Shown here one piece after another: positions 23,614-34,800 of a stretch of 64,000 nucleotides of DNA; position 1 is the stretch's first letter; the number at the start of each line of letters is the position of its first letter. The stretch is from Roseomonas sp. E05 (GTDB lineage Bacteria; Pseudomonadota; Alphaproteobacteria; Acetobacterales; Acetobacteraceae): contig NZ_JASIRT010000004.1 in the NCBI RefSeq assembly GCF_030063475.1, positions 62,001 to 126,000 of the forward strand. The letters are read 5' to 3'. The notes under the pieces are model-generated. The model did not search any database and was not told the DNA's origin. It worked only from the letters and a program-made list of their open reading frames with translations. The translations under genes and the position numbers were made by a program.

Positions 23614-25460
23614 GGCATCCAGGCCCACAGCTTCAGCCGCGCCCAGGCGACGGCGCCGCGCACCCAGACCCAGGCGAGCGGAGCGGTGCCGGCCTCGATC
23701 TTGCCGATGCCCTGCATGCCCGGGCGCAGCGCCGCGTCCGGCTGCTCCAGCCGCGCCTCGACGCGGAAGGCGTTGCGGCCGTCCTTGGCGGTGGCGAGCG
23801 GCGTCACGCCGGTCACCCGGATCGGCCAGGAGGCATAGGGGATGGAGGCGAGGACCATGCGTCCCTCCTGTCCCGGCGTGACGGCGGCGAAATCGTTCTC
23901 CTCCACCTCCAGCGCCACCCGGTAGCCGTCGAGCGGCGAGAGTTCGTAGACCACCTCGCCCCGGCGCAGCGGCGCACCGATGGACTGGCTGGGATCGCCG
24001 GCGATGACGATGCCGTCGAAGGGCGCGACGAAGCTGGTGCGGGCCAGATGCGCGTCGATCAGCCGCAGCTCGGCCTCCGCCTGCATGCGGCGGGCGGTGG
24101 CGATGCCGGCGGTGGCCATGTCGCGCCGGCCGATCGCCTCGTCCGCCTGGCGGCGGCTCTCGGCGATGCGGCCCACGTAGTCCAGCTTCTGCAGGCGCAG
24201 CTCGCGGTCGTCCATGCGCGCCAGCACGGTGCCGGCGGCGACCCGGTCGCCCGGCCGCACCGCGGCTTCGACCAGGTAGCCGTCGAAGGGCGCGGCGATG
24301 CTGCGCTTGACGGTGCCTTCCAGCGTGGCGCGGGCGTTCACCCGGAAGGGCACGGGGAACAGGGCGGTGCCCACCAGCGCCGCCACGGCCGCGAGGGCGA
24401 GGACCGGCTTCCAGGCGGCGCGCCCGGCGCCGGCCCCCCTCACCAGCGCGCCGGCATGGCCGAGCAGGCCGCGATCGGCCCGCAGGCGCAGCGCCAGGAG
24501 CGGCGCGACCTGCGCGGCGACGGCCTGCCAGCCGGCAATCTGATCGGGCTGCGGGGCGGCCCCGTCGCCCTGCAGGGTCATGGCCACCCAGCCGGCGCCG
24601 CCGCGTGCGTCCGGCAGGCGCACGGGCAGGGTGGCGGACCAGGCCACGCCATGCGCGCGGCACAGGCGCTGGTGCGCGCCGATGGCCGCGAGCTGGCCCT
24701 CCGGCGGCGGCACGGCCAGCGCCGTGCCGGCCTCCACCGCCTCCTCCATCGCCGCCTTGAGGGCGATGACGAAGTCCGTCTGCAGCGTGGAAAGCCGGCC
24801 GCGCGAGGTGGCGCGCAGCCGCATCTTCCCGGCGCCGCCGAAGCCGATGCTGACCCGGGCGAGCGACCACTGCCCCGCCAGCATGCTGCACACGGCCTCC
24901 AGCGCCGTGTCGGCGTCGCCGGCCCCGGTGACCAGGCCCAGCCATTCCACCGCCTGCCCCGGCGAGGGCATGGCGTTGCCCTGCCCGGCCCGGCCGAACC
25001 AGCCCAGGCCCCACTGCACCAGCCGCGTCACGCGGTCGAGATGCGGCAGGACGCTGCGGGCCAGTTCGAAGGCGACGACGCCCTCCAGCCGGTCCCCGCT
25101 CAGGATGGGCAAAGCGAGCTGGCAGGCGCTGCCGGCGGCCTCGTCGTTCTGCACGACGCTGCGCTGCAGTTGCAGGCAGCGCTCCGCCGCCTTGGCCAGG
25201 AGGAAGCTGACCGCGCCCTCCCCGAAGCTGGCGGCGCGGGCATAGCGCGCGCCGTCCTGCCGCAGAGCGACGAAGGCGCCCTGCACCGGTGCGGCGGCGC
25301 CATCCGGCACCGCCTGCGTGACGAGAGCGACGGCCAGGTCAAGCCAGGCCTGCGCCGCCAGTCCGGCATCCCCGGCGCCGAGCAACAGGCGCCAGGATGT
25401 CTGGCCGGACGTCGTGCCGGCGGAGGAGGGAGCATCGGAAGTGACGAGAGGCTCGGCCAT
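23610..25460 (-). CDS. HlyD-like adaptor with long N-terminal GAF-like domain
   Basis: The protein has 616 residues. The first 345 are cytoplasmic and contain two blocks with a GAF-like feel (LALPILSGDRLEGVVAFEL and SATLPVRLPDARGGAGWVAMTL), but no confident family. One membrane segment (about 356-375, VLALAAVAALVGTALF) leads into a periplasmic adaptor part with SIAAPFDGYLVEAAVRPGDRV, a short hairpin and FVAPFDGIVIAGDP. The sensor-like half could couple substrate recognition or energy state to the periplasmic half, which is an inference. It starts 37 bases after the DUF3467 gene and overlaps the M50 fusion gene (ATGA). Confidence 0.87.
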   Translation of the reverse strand: MAEPLVTSDAPSSAGTTSGQTSWRLLLGAGDAGLAAQAWLDLAVALVTQAVPDGAAAPVQGAFVALRQDGARYARAASFGEGAVSFLLAKAAERCLQLQRSVVQNDEAAGSACQLALPILSGDRLEGVVAFELARSVLPHLDRVTRLVQWGLGWFGRAGQGNAMPSPGQAVEWLGLVTGAGDADTALEAVCSMLAGQWSLARVSIGFGGAGKMRLRATSRGRLSTLQTDFVIALKAAMEEAVEAGTALAVPPPEGQLAAIGAHQRLCRAHGVAWSATLPVRLPDARGGAGWVAMTLQGDGAAPQPDQIAGWQAVAAQVAPLLALRLRADRGLLGHAGALVRGAGAGRAAWKPVLALAAVAALVGTALFPVPFRVNARATLEGTVKRSIAAPFDGYLVEAAVRPGDRVAAGTVLARMDDRELRLQKLDYVGRIAESRRQADEAIGRRDMATAGIATARRMQAEAELRLIDAHLARTSFVAPFDGIVIAGDPSQSIGAPLRRGEVVYELSPLDGYRVALEVEENDFAAVTPGQEGRMVLASIPYASWPIRVTGVTPLATAKDGRNAFRVEARLEQPDAALRPGMQGIGKIEAGTAPLAWVWVRGAVAWARLKLWAWMP

Positions 25461-25497
25461 GGTGCTTTACTTGCTTGCCCAGTTTGTCCGGCGGGCC

Positions 25498-25788
25498 TCA
25501 GCCGAGGCTGCCGTAGGCCTTCTCGAATTCCTCGATTGTCTTGTTCAGCATCGCCGCAAGGCGCTTCGCCGCGTGCGGGTTCAGCAGGACGCGATCGGTG
25601 AGGGCAACGGTCACCTCTTCGGTGGCGCCCATCCAGGCCTGGCTGGTGCCGAACAGCACCATCACCTCCTCACGCGTCGTCGCGACGTTGCAGACATTCG
25701 CGTAGGTCGTGCGGAGCTTGCTGTCGTCCCACTTGATCTTGGTCTGGCCGGAGATCGTGGTCTTCAGGCCGCTACGGTCATCGGACAT
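25498..25788 (-). CDS. DUF3467 domain protein
   Basis: This 96-residue soluble protein shows the DUF3467 pattern: ANVCNVATTREEVMVLFGTSQAW, VTVALTDRVLLNPHAAKRLAAMLNKTIEEFEKAYG (read as separate strands and helix). The family has no known function. There is no signal peptide or membrane segment, so it is cytoplasmic. It lies 76 bases after the giant gene and 37 bases before the adaptor gene, with no terminator-like hairpin on either side, so it is likely co-transcribed. Its size and place would fit a chaperone or targeting factor for the giant substrate, but nothing in the sequence proves that. Confidence 0.85.
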   Translation of the reverse strand: MSDDRSGLKTTISGQTKIKWDDSKLRTTYANVCNVATTREEVMVLFGTSQAWMGATEEVTVALTDRVLLNPHAAKRLAAMLNKTIEEFEKAYGSLG

Positions 25789-25864
25789 AATTTTTCAGTC
25801 CCAGTGAATGGAGGCCGCTTTCTGCAGCCCCGGTAGGCATTGAAGGGATCACGCCCCGCCAGGA

Positions 25865-28800
25865 TCAGGCGGCGAGGCGTGGACGCGGCGTGCCGGTGGT
25901 GGAGTTCCCCTGCACGGTCAGCTCCGGCGCCGCACCACCGGTGAGCAACAGGAGCAGCATCGGGTCGGCCCCGTCATCCGCCACCCAGTTGCCGGTCGCC
26001 TCGTCGAGCACGTAACCGGTGGGGGTGGAGGATCCGGTGCGGGCCGTCATGGCCGCCGGAGCGGAGGCAGGTGCCTCCACCGCCGCGGTCTCCGCCGGCT
26101 GGCTGCGCTGCAACTGCGCCGCCGCGGCGAGGTCGGCGAGGCTGGCGCCGCTCGAGAGCGTCTCGCTGCCCGCAACCAGGAAGACCCCGGCGGCCGGCAC
26201 CGCCGCTGCCTGCGCCGCCGGCGCGAAGCTGGGCGCCGGCGCCGTGTTGAAGACGGTGTTCACGCCGCCGCCGAGGATCAGCTCGGCCCGCTCGGCGAGC
26301 GCCGCCTCCAGCACCTGGGCGGAGAGGGTGGCGCCGCTGCGGTCGCGCTGGGCCGTGGCGGAGGCGCCGAAGGCCGGGTTGTTGCCGTCGCCAGCCGGGA
26401 CGGCGTTCGCCCCGACGCCGCCGATGATGAGGTTGTCGCCCGCACCGGCATTAATCACCGCCTCGCTGTTGGGCAGCAGCTGGCCAAGCCCGGCATAGGG
26501 GGCGGTGGTGGAGGGCTGGAGGTTGCCGATCACGGGCACGCTGCGCCCGGTCACCGTGATCCGCTCGCCGATCACCAGGTCCTGCGGCCCGGCGCCGGTG
26601 GAGCGAACGCTCGCCGCGACGGTGCCGAGATGGCCGAGGACGATGTCGTTGCCGTAGCCGGTGAGGATGAGGTTCTTGCCCGGACCACCGAAGGCGATCG
26701 CGCTGCCGGTGCCGCCCAGGCTGAGCTCCAGGAAGTTGTTGCCACCCAGGGTCTCTTCCACCGTGGTGGCATGGAGCAGGCTGAGGCTGCGGGCGTCGCG
26801 CGTCACCGCGCCGGCGGCGCCGAAGACGATGTTGTTGCCGTGGCCGGTGTAGATGTGGTTGTCGCCGGCGCCGCCGATGATGACGTTCCTGCCGCCGCCC
26901 ACCCGGATATCGCTGCCGCCGCCGAGCGGCGCCTGATCCAGCCCCAGGCTGCCGTTCGGCGTGATGGGCGAGATGTTGCCGCGCTCCGGCACGATGCGGC
27001 CGACCACGTCGGGGTGGGAGCCGTCCGCGCGTTGCGCCGAGGTGTAGTAGAGCATGGCGCCGAGATCGACGTAGCCGAGATGGCCCAGCACCACGTTGGC
27101 GCCGTCGCCCAGGCGTATGGTGTTGAAGCCAGGGCCGCCGAAGACCACCTGCGTGGCCGTGGAGCGGGCGCCGGCATAGATGGTGTTGTTGCCGCCCTGG
27201 GTCTCCTCCACCGTCTCGGCGAAGAGGACGGCGCTCGCACGCGTGTCCCGCGTGACCGCGCCGCCGGCGCCGAAGATGGTGTTCGAGCCGGTGCCGGCGA
27301 CGATGGTGTTGTCGCCCGCGCCGCCGAAGATGATGTTGGCGCCGTTGCCGGCATGGATCACCGAGCCGGCCTCGGCCAGTGGCTGGTCGAGCCCGCCGAA
27401 GGGTGCCGTGGTGTAGGGCTGGCTGTTGCCGATGGCCGGCAGCACACGGCCGATCAGGTCCGGGTAGTTCCCGGTCGCCCGCTGCGCGGTGCTGAAGTCG
27501 GTCAGCACTGAGTAGTTCACCTGGCCGAGGTGGCCGAAGACGATGTTGTCGCGGTTGCCGACGGTGATCTGGTTGTAGCCGGCGCCGCCGAAGACGAGGT
27601 TGGCGCCGTCGCCCAGGGTGATGGCATGGTCGCCGCCCAGGCTCTCCTCCACCGTGGTGGCGAAGGCGACCTGCTTGCTCACCGCGTAGCGGGTGACCGC
27701 GCCCGAGGCGCCGAAGACCGTGTTGTTGCCGTCCCCGGCGGTGATGGTGTTGTCGCCCGCGCCGCCGAGGATGACGTTGTCGCCCCGGCCAGCCGTGATG
27801 ACGGCGCTGGTGGAGGCGACCGCCCGGTCGAGCGTCGCGTTCGGCCAGAGCGCGCTGTGGCCGAGGGTGCCGCGCTCCGGCACCGTGCGGGCCAGCACGT
27901 CGGGGCGGGCACCGTCGGCGCGCGCCGCGTCGGTGAAGGCGGAGAACACCACGTTGTTGACGACGCCGAGATGGCCGAGCACCACGTTGTTGCCGTCGCC
28001 CACGGCGATGTGGTTGTTGCCGATGCCGCCGAACACCACGTTGGCGCCCGTGAAGCCCAGGCCGGCCGTGATGGTGTTGTCGCCGGCCAGGCTCTCCTCC
28101 AGCGTCTCGGCATAGAGCAGCGCGTTGCCGGCGGTGCCGTCCCGCGTCACCGCACCCGCGGCGCCGAAGATGATGTTGTTGCCGGCGCCCGTGGTGGTGA
28201 TGACGTTGTTGCCGGTGCCGCCGAGGATGACGTTGTTGCCGGTGCCCGAGGTGATGGTCGAGCCGGTGCCGCGCAGCGCCGTGCCGTCCTGGCCGAGCAC
28301 GTAGCCGATCACGTCCGGCGAGCGGCCGGTGGTGTCCGGGCTGGCGAGCCGGTCAAGGTCCACGAAGCCGGTATGGCCGAGGATGATGTTGTCGCCATTG
28401 CCCGCGGTGATGGTGTTGGTGCCGGCGCCGCCGAAGACGATGTCGTTGCCATCGCCCACGGTGATGCGGTTGTTGCCGCCCGCATCCTCCTCGCCCGCCA
28501 CGGTGCGGGCCTGGTGGATCTTGATGCCGCCGGCCAGGAGCAGGTCCACCGTGGCGATGCCGTTGGCGCCGAAGACCAGCATCTGCCGGTCCGCCGCGGT
28601 GATGGCGGGCAGGTTGTTGGCCGGGTCGGCCGGGGAGGTGGCGTCGTAGGTGGTGATGGTGTTGTTGCCGCCGCCGCCCATGATCACGGCGCTGTGGCTC
28701 GCCGTGATGACGTTGTCGCCATTGCCGGCCGCCGCGCCGTGCCAGCCCTCGATCGTCAGGTTCTGGCCGGCATTGGTCGCGGTCACCTGGCCGTAGTGGC

Positions 28801-31800
28801 CGATCACCACGTCGCTGCCGGTGCCGGCATCGATGGTGTGGCTGCCGGCGCCGCCGAGGATGATGTCGTTGCCGGCGCCACCGGAGATGACGTCGTTGCC
28901 GCCGATGCCCTCAAGGCTGGTCTGCACGCTGAGCAGGTGGGCGGTGCGGCCGATCGCGGCATCGCGCACCACGATGGCGGCGTGGCCGCCGATGATGTCG
29001 TCGCCGCCGCCGCCGGTGATGGCGTTGCTGCCGCCCGAGCCGAGGACCAGGTCGTTGCCCAGGCCGCCATCGACCACGCTGTGGCTGCCGAAGGCCATGC
29101 CCGAGACCGTGAAGCGGCCGGCCGAGCCACCTGCGGCGCCGTCCACCGTGCCGCCGCCGGCGAGGATGATGTCGTTGCCCCCGCCGCTGGTGATGGTGTT
29201 GTCCCCGCCGCCGCCGAACAGGATCTTGTCCCCCGCGCCGCCGGTGATGACGTTGTGCCCGCCCACGCCGCTGGTGGCGGAAGCCTGGATCAGCTGGCCC
29301 TGCGCGGTGCGGGTGACGCTGCCGAGGCCGCCGAAGACGATGTCGGCGCCGGCGCCGGTGCTGATGGTATTGTCGCCGCCGCCGCCGAAGATGATGTCGC
29401 GCCCGCTGCCGCCGGTGATGGTGCTGCTGATGTCGTTCGCGCTGGCCGCGTTGGCGGAGACGAGGGTGGCGGTGACGGTCGTGCTGGTCACGTCGTCCAG
29501 CGAGTTGGCGCCATGGCCGAAGATGATGTTCTGGCCCGCGCCGCCGGAGATGGAGATGACGTTCGCGCCCTCGCCACCCCAGATCGTGTTGTTGCCGCTG
29601 CCCGCGACGATCACGTCGTCCCCGGCGCCACCATAGATGGTGTTGTCGCCCGTGCCGGCCGTGATCGTGTCCTGCGCCGCGCCGCCGACGATCGTGTTGC
29701 GGCCGCTGCCGACGGTGATCGTGTTGCGGGCATTGCCGCCGAAGATCGTGTTGTTGCCGTTGCCGGCGACGATCGTGGTGTCGATGCTGGCACCGAAGAC
29801 GACGTTGTTGCCGTCGCCAAGGGTGATCAGCGGGTCGCCGTCCACGCCGCCGAGATCGATGATGTTGTTGCCGCTGCCGCCGGTGATGGTGACGTTGCCG
29901 ACATAGCCGTTGCCGAAGCGGATGACGTTGTTGCCATCGCCGACATCGGCCACCACCACCTTGACGCCGTGGTACACCGTGGTCACGCCGTTGGCGGTGA
30001 TCGCGATGTCCTCGTTCCCCGCCGTCCCGCCGACATGGGCGATCTCATAGGTCTGGCTCGGGTTGGTGAGGTTGGAGCCGACCTCCTGGCGATCGGCGTT
30101 CTTGCCCATGTTCAGGGTCAGCGTGCCGTCGGACTCCTGCTGCGCCAGGGACGGCGTGGAGTGGACATCGGAATAGTTGTAGCTGAAGGAAAGCAGCGTG
30201 ACGTCGATGATGTCGAAGCTCGCCTCGAACAGCGTGATCTTGCCGATGATCGGCAGGTCGATGCCCACCCAGACGAAGGCATAGACCAGCGCGTCCAGCT
30301 GGCCGGCGATGTCGAAGAGGTGCAGGGGGTTGTCGAGCAGCGCGGTCAGCAGCTCGGAGGCATGCAGCTTGCCGTCGCCGCTGACGTCGTGCAGCTGGAA
30401 GGTCACGTGGCCGCTGATCTCGCCGCCGACGCCGGCGGCCACCAGGGCGAGGTTCACCGCCGCGGTGACGCCGAAGGTGGCGTAGAAATCGAGCTGCGGG
30501 CCGATCGTGTTGTCGACATAGAACCCGTCCATCAGCATCAGCGGGTTGTTGTTCGACATGAACTTGATGATGCCGGTCGTGTCGTAGCCGAAGGCGAGAT
30601 TGATCTCGACGCCGACCGAGGCATAGAAGGTGACCGTCACCGGCACCGGCCCGATCAGGAAGCGGAACGGCAGTTCCTTGCTGAAGTTGAAGTCGAAGGT
30701 CGGCAGGGTGACATGCACCAGATCGACCGGGTTCACCTGGCCCATCAGCAGCTTCACGATCGACATCGGATCGTGAAGGATCGGGAAGTCGAAGACCGCC
30801 TTGCCGCCGGCGCCCTTCGCGTTCTCCAGCGACTGGAGCTGGCCGCCGATATTGCTGTGGCTCTGGGCGGAGAGGCGGGCGAGGGCGGCATCGGCCGCCG
30901 CCGAGCCGGCGGAGCTGTTCTGGAAGTAGCTGGCCGCGGCGCTGACATCGGCCTGCGAGACCTTGCCCGCGAAGGGGTCGAGGTTGCTGCCGCTCAGCGA
31001 GGTGGCGTCCGGATCGTCGGTCTGGCCGAAGACGAAGGTGCCGAAGTTGACCTTGATGCCGCCGGAGTCCTGCATGGATTGCAGGGAGCGCACGAGGCCC
31101 GCGACGTCGTCGAGGATCTGGATGAACCGCACGGCGTCCTGCACCTTCGGGCCGCCGAACTGCTGCGCCAGATCCAGCACGGAGGTCGAGCCGACGATCT
31201 GCGAGAGGCCAGGGATGGGCGAGGTCAGGAAGTCCAGGATCGGCTGGATCGGCTCGATCACGTCACCCATCGTGTCGAGGATGGGCTTCAGGATGGTGTT
31301 CAGGAAGCTGCCGACGTCGAGCGTGACGTCGAGGAAGGTCAGCGGCGTGACGATGCCGCTCTCCGGCTCGTCGCCGATCGCGCCGGTGAAGACCTTGTTG
31401 AAGGCGTAGGAGAACAGCAGCTCGGTGGAGACCGAGGGCAGCGCCGTGGAGGTGCTGCCGATGCCGATGCCGAAGCCGGAGTCGAGCAGGAGATCGACGT
31501 TGAGCGTCATCTCCATGCCGGAACGGATGATCGAGCCCTTGGCGAAGTTGCTGAACAGCAGGCGCCCGGTTTGGTCGGCAGGACCGATATCGACGTAGAT
31601 GCTGCCGGTGAGGCTGGTGCCGAGATACTCGCGCCCGCCCAGCGTGGCGGAGAGCGTCGAGCCGTTGGTCGCCGTCATCCGCAGGAAGCCGAGGTTCAGC
31701 GTCGCGCTGAAGGCCGGGTCCGTCGGCATGAAGACCGCCACCAGCAGCTCGACGGCGTGCAGCTCGCGGAAGTCGGCCACGAAGACGTCGTTCGGGTCGT

Positions 31801-34800
31801 TGTTGGACTCGAAATGCTCCAGCGCGCCCGGCACGCCCATGTCGTAGACGAAGAAGCCCTTGTCCTTCAGGTAGCCGAAGCCGATCGTGAAATCGAGTTC
31901 GGCCAGCAGGTTCACCAGGCCGTTCTCGATCTGCAACCCGAGCCCGGGGATGCCGAGATCGGCGCTGAGATTGACCATGGTGTCGAGCAGCGTGACGTCG
32001 AAGTGCCAGACGAAGGAGATCTCCGTCGGCGAGTCGATGCTGTCGATGTAGGAATAGACGTCACCCGGCAGGTGCAGGAGGTCGGTGAGGACGTATTCCA
32101 GGCCCTGGGTGATGATGTTCTGGGTGGAGGCCGGCTGGCCGGGATGGGCGGTCTTGAAGTCGTCCAGTAGGGACTGCAGCGTGCCGATCACGCTGTCATG
32201 CAGGGTGGCGAAGAAGCTGCCGATGCCCTGCAGGGCCGGCCCGATCAGCGGCAGGTCGAGGCCGTAGAGCGCCTGGGCGAAGGTGCCGTAGGCGATGTCG
32301 GAGAGGAAGGCGTCCAGCCCGTCGATCAGCGTCTGCGGGTCGTTCAGGATGCTGCCGACGGAGATGCCGTCGAGGCTCGGGAAGGCGGTGTGGACGCTGC
32401 GCTCCGGCAGGCCGTCCACGCCCGTGGTGTTGAACAGGTTGCCGATCTGCAGCTCGACCGGCCCGAGCTGCTGGCCCAGCATCACGACGGGGAGGGAGAC
32501 CTCCAGCGCGGCATTGGCGGAGAAATGGATGAGGTCGCTCAGGCTGTTGCCGGCGGAGCCGAGCTTCGCGAGGTTGGCGAAGGTCAGGATGCCCTCGCCG
32601 GCGGTCGCGCCGCCGAAGCCGTCATCCAGCGTGATGAGGAAGGTCGCCGGCGCGGCGGCGATCCCGCCGACCGCGAAGCCGTCCTCGCCGGCCGCGACCA
32701 TGCCCAGATCGGCGCCGAGGATGGCGTGGCCGTTGACGATCGTCGCGCTCAGCGGACCGAGCGCGGCGGTGAAGCTGAGATTGCTCGCCTCGATGCCGAG
32801 CGTCGCCCGGATGCCTGTCAGCAGCTCATGCGTGTCTGGATCCTCGCCGGTCTCGATGAAGAAGCGCTCGCTGGTCGAGTTCGGCGCGGTCAGGCGGCCG
32901 GCGATGGTGCGGACGCCGTCGACCGTCTCGTCCTGGGCGATCAGCTTGCCGCCGAGGCCGAGATCCTCGGCGATCTGGGAGCCGTTGATCGACTCCACCG
33001 TCAGGGTCAGCTTCGGCTGCGCCTCGGAGAGGCGGAAGGTGTTCAGCAGGTTGCCGTCGGCATCCGTGCCCAGCACCGAATCCTTGGCGCTGAAGACCAG
33101 CTTGCCGTTCTTGCCGGCGACCGAGATGATCTGGCCGAGCGCAACGTCGAAGTCGCCGTCCAGCGAGCCGGCGCTGCCGGGGAGGCGGACATTCTCGTGC
33201 AGCAGGTCGGCGGCGGAGACCAGGGTGGTCGCGAGGGCGGAGCGGATCGCCGTCACCAGCCCGGCGAGGGTGGTGCGGCTCGCATCGGCGCCCACCGAGA
33301 CCTCGACCGTCACATCCGTGCCGATGGAGATGGCGAAGCTGTAGGCCTGGCTCGGGTCCGTCACCGCGGAAGCCGCGGTGATGGAGGAGGTGGAGCCGGT
33401 ATCGACGCTGGTCTGGCCGTCCTGGAAGCCGAGATCGGACAGGCCGCTGGCCGGGCTGGTGCTGCTGTCGTGGAAGACGATCGCGCCGGTCGCGTCGTCG
33501 TAGCTGGCGAAATCGGCCTGTCCCGCGGCGGTGTTGATGGCGTCGAGCAGGTCCTGCACCGTGGCGCTGGCGCCGAGGGCGCCGACGCTGACGGTGAAGA
33601 CACGGCCGCTGCCCAGCGTGAACTGCAGGTCCGGCTTGCCGGCCGTGCCCGTGCGCAGGCCGTTGCGGCCGTTCAGCGTGGCCAGCGTCTCATTCAGCCC
33701 GGCGGCGTGCGAGTTGTCGCCGAGATTGATGCCCAGGGTCAGTGCCAGGCTCACGCCCGCGCTCACGTCCAGCGTGCCGCTCGCGCTCAGGCTGGCGATG
33801 CTGCCGATGGCGTCCACCAGGTCGTGCAGCGCGCTGCCGTCGCTGCCCAGGAAGTCGGCCAGGCTGTCGAGGTCGAGGTTGAAGGGAAGCTGCGTGTGGA
33901 CGTCGACCGGCGTGTAGGCGATCGAGAGGATGAGGTGGTCCTGGTCTTCCAGGCTGAAATGGACGTAGTCGCCGCCCAGCGCGTCGTTGATCGCGGTCTG
34001 GATCGAGCCGAGCGCCGCGTCCGGGTCCTGCTCCGCCTCGCTCAGCGCCACCAGGAACTTGCTGCTGAAGCCGAGGATGTCGTCCAGGCTGACATTCACC
34101 AGCGGGATGGTCTGGTTCGCCAGGTCCGAGTTCATGCTCTGGAAGACCTGGCGCACCGCCTCCACCACGTCGGCGACGACGAGCTTGGCGTCGAGGCCGA
34201 TCACCTCGACCTGCGGGCTCGGCACCGAGAGGCTCAGCAGCTGCGAGGCGTCGTCGAGCGTGATGATGATCTCGGGGCTGGCCACCGAGGCAAGGTCCAC
34301 GCCGCCCGCGCTGAGGCTGACGGACTTGATGTCCAGCATGGCGAAAGGCTCGTCGCCGCGGCCGGAACCGAGGGTGAAGGCCCAGATGTCGCTGAAGCTG
34401 CCGTTGGAGAGCGAATCGCTGAGCTGGGCGAAGGTGATGGTGTTCGGCTCGGCGTTGCCGTCGTAGTTCAGCAGCAGCGCGGCCCGCAGCGACACATAGG
34501 CGCCGAGCTCCGCATCCGGGTCCTCCGGATCGTAGAGCAGGGCGCCGAACTCGAAGCCGCCCAGCGTGCCGGTGATCGCCACAGGCTGGGTGGGGTCGGT
34601 GGGCTCCAGCGCCATGTCGATGGTCGCCGAGATGCCGGTGTCCTTGAGGAAGAAGCGGTCGGTCAGCGTCTCGCCATGCAGCGGCGAGCCGATGATCAGC
34701 GCCTGGTCGCCGGCCCCGTCATTGATGTCCTTGCCGATCAGGCCGAGCAGGCCGGGCAGCAGGGAGTTGTTGAGGGCGGAGACCGTCAGCTGCACCGCGT

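Noticed and set aside
23614-25014. N-terminal extension of the M50 fusion frame
   Set aside because: It overlaps the adaptor gene in another frame and is Arg/Gly/Ala low complexity; the true start at 23613 overlaps the adaptor stop.
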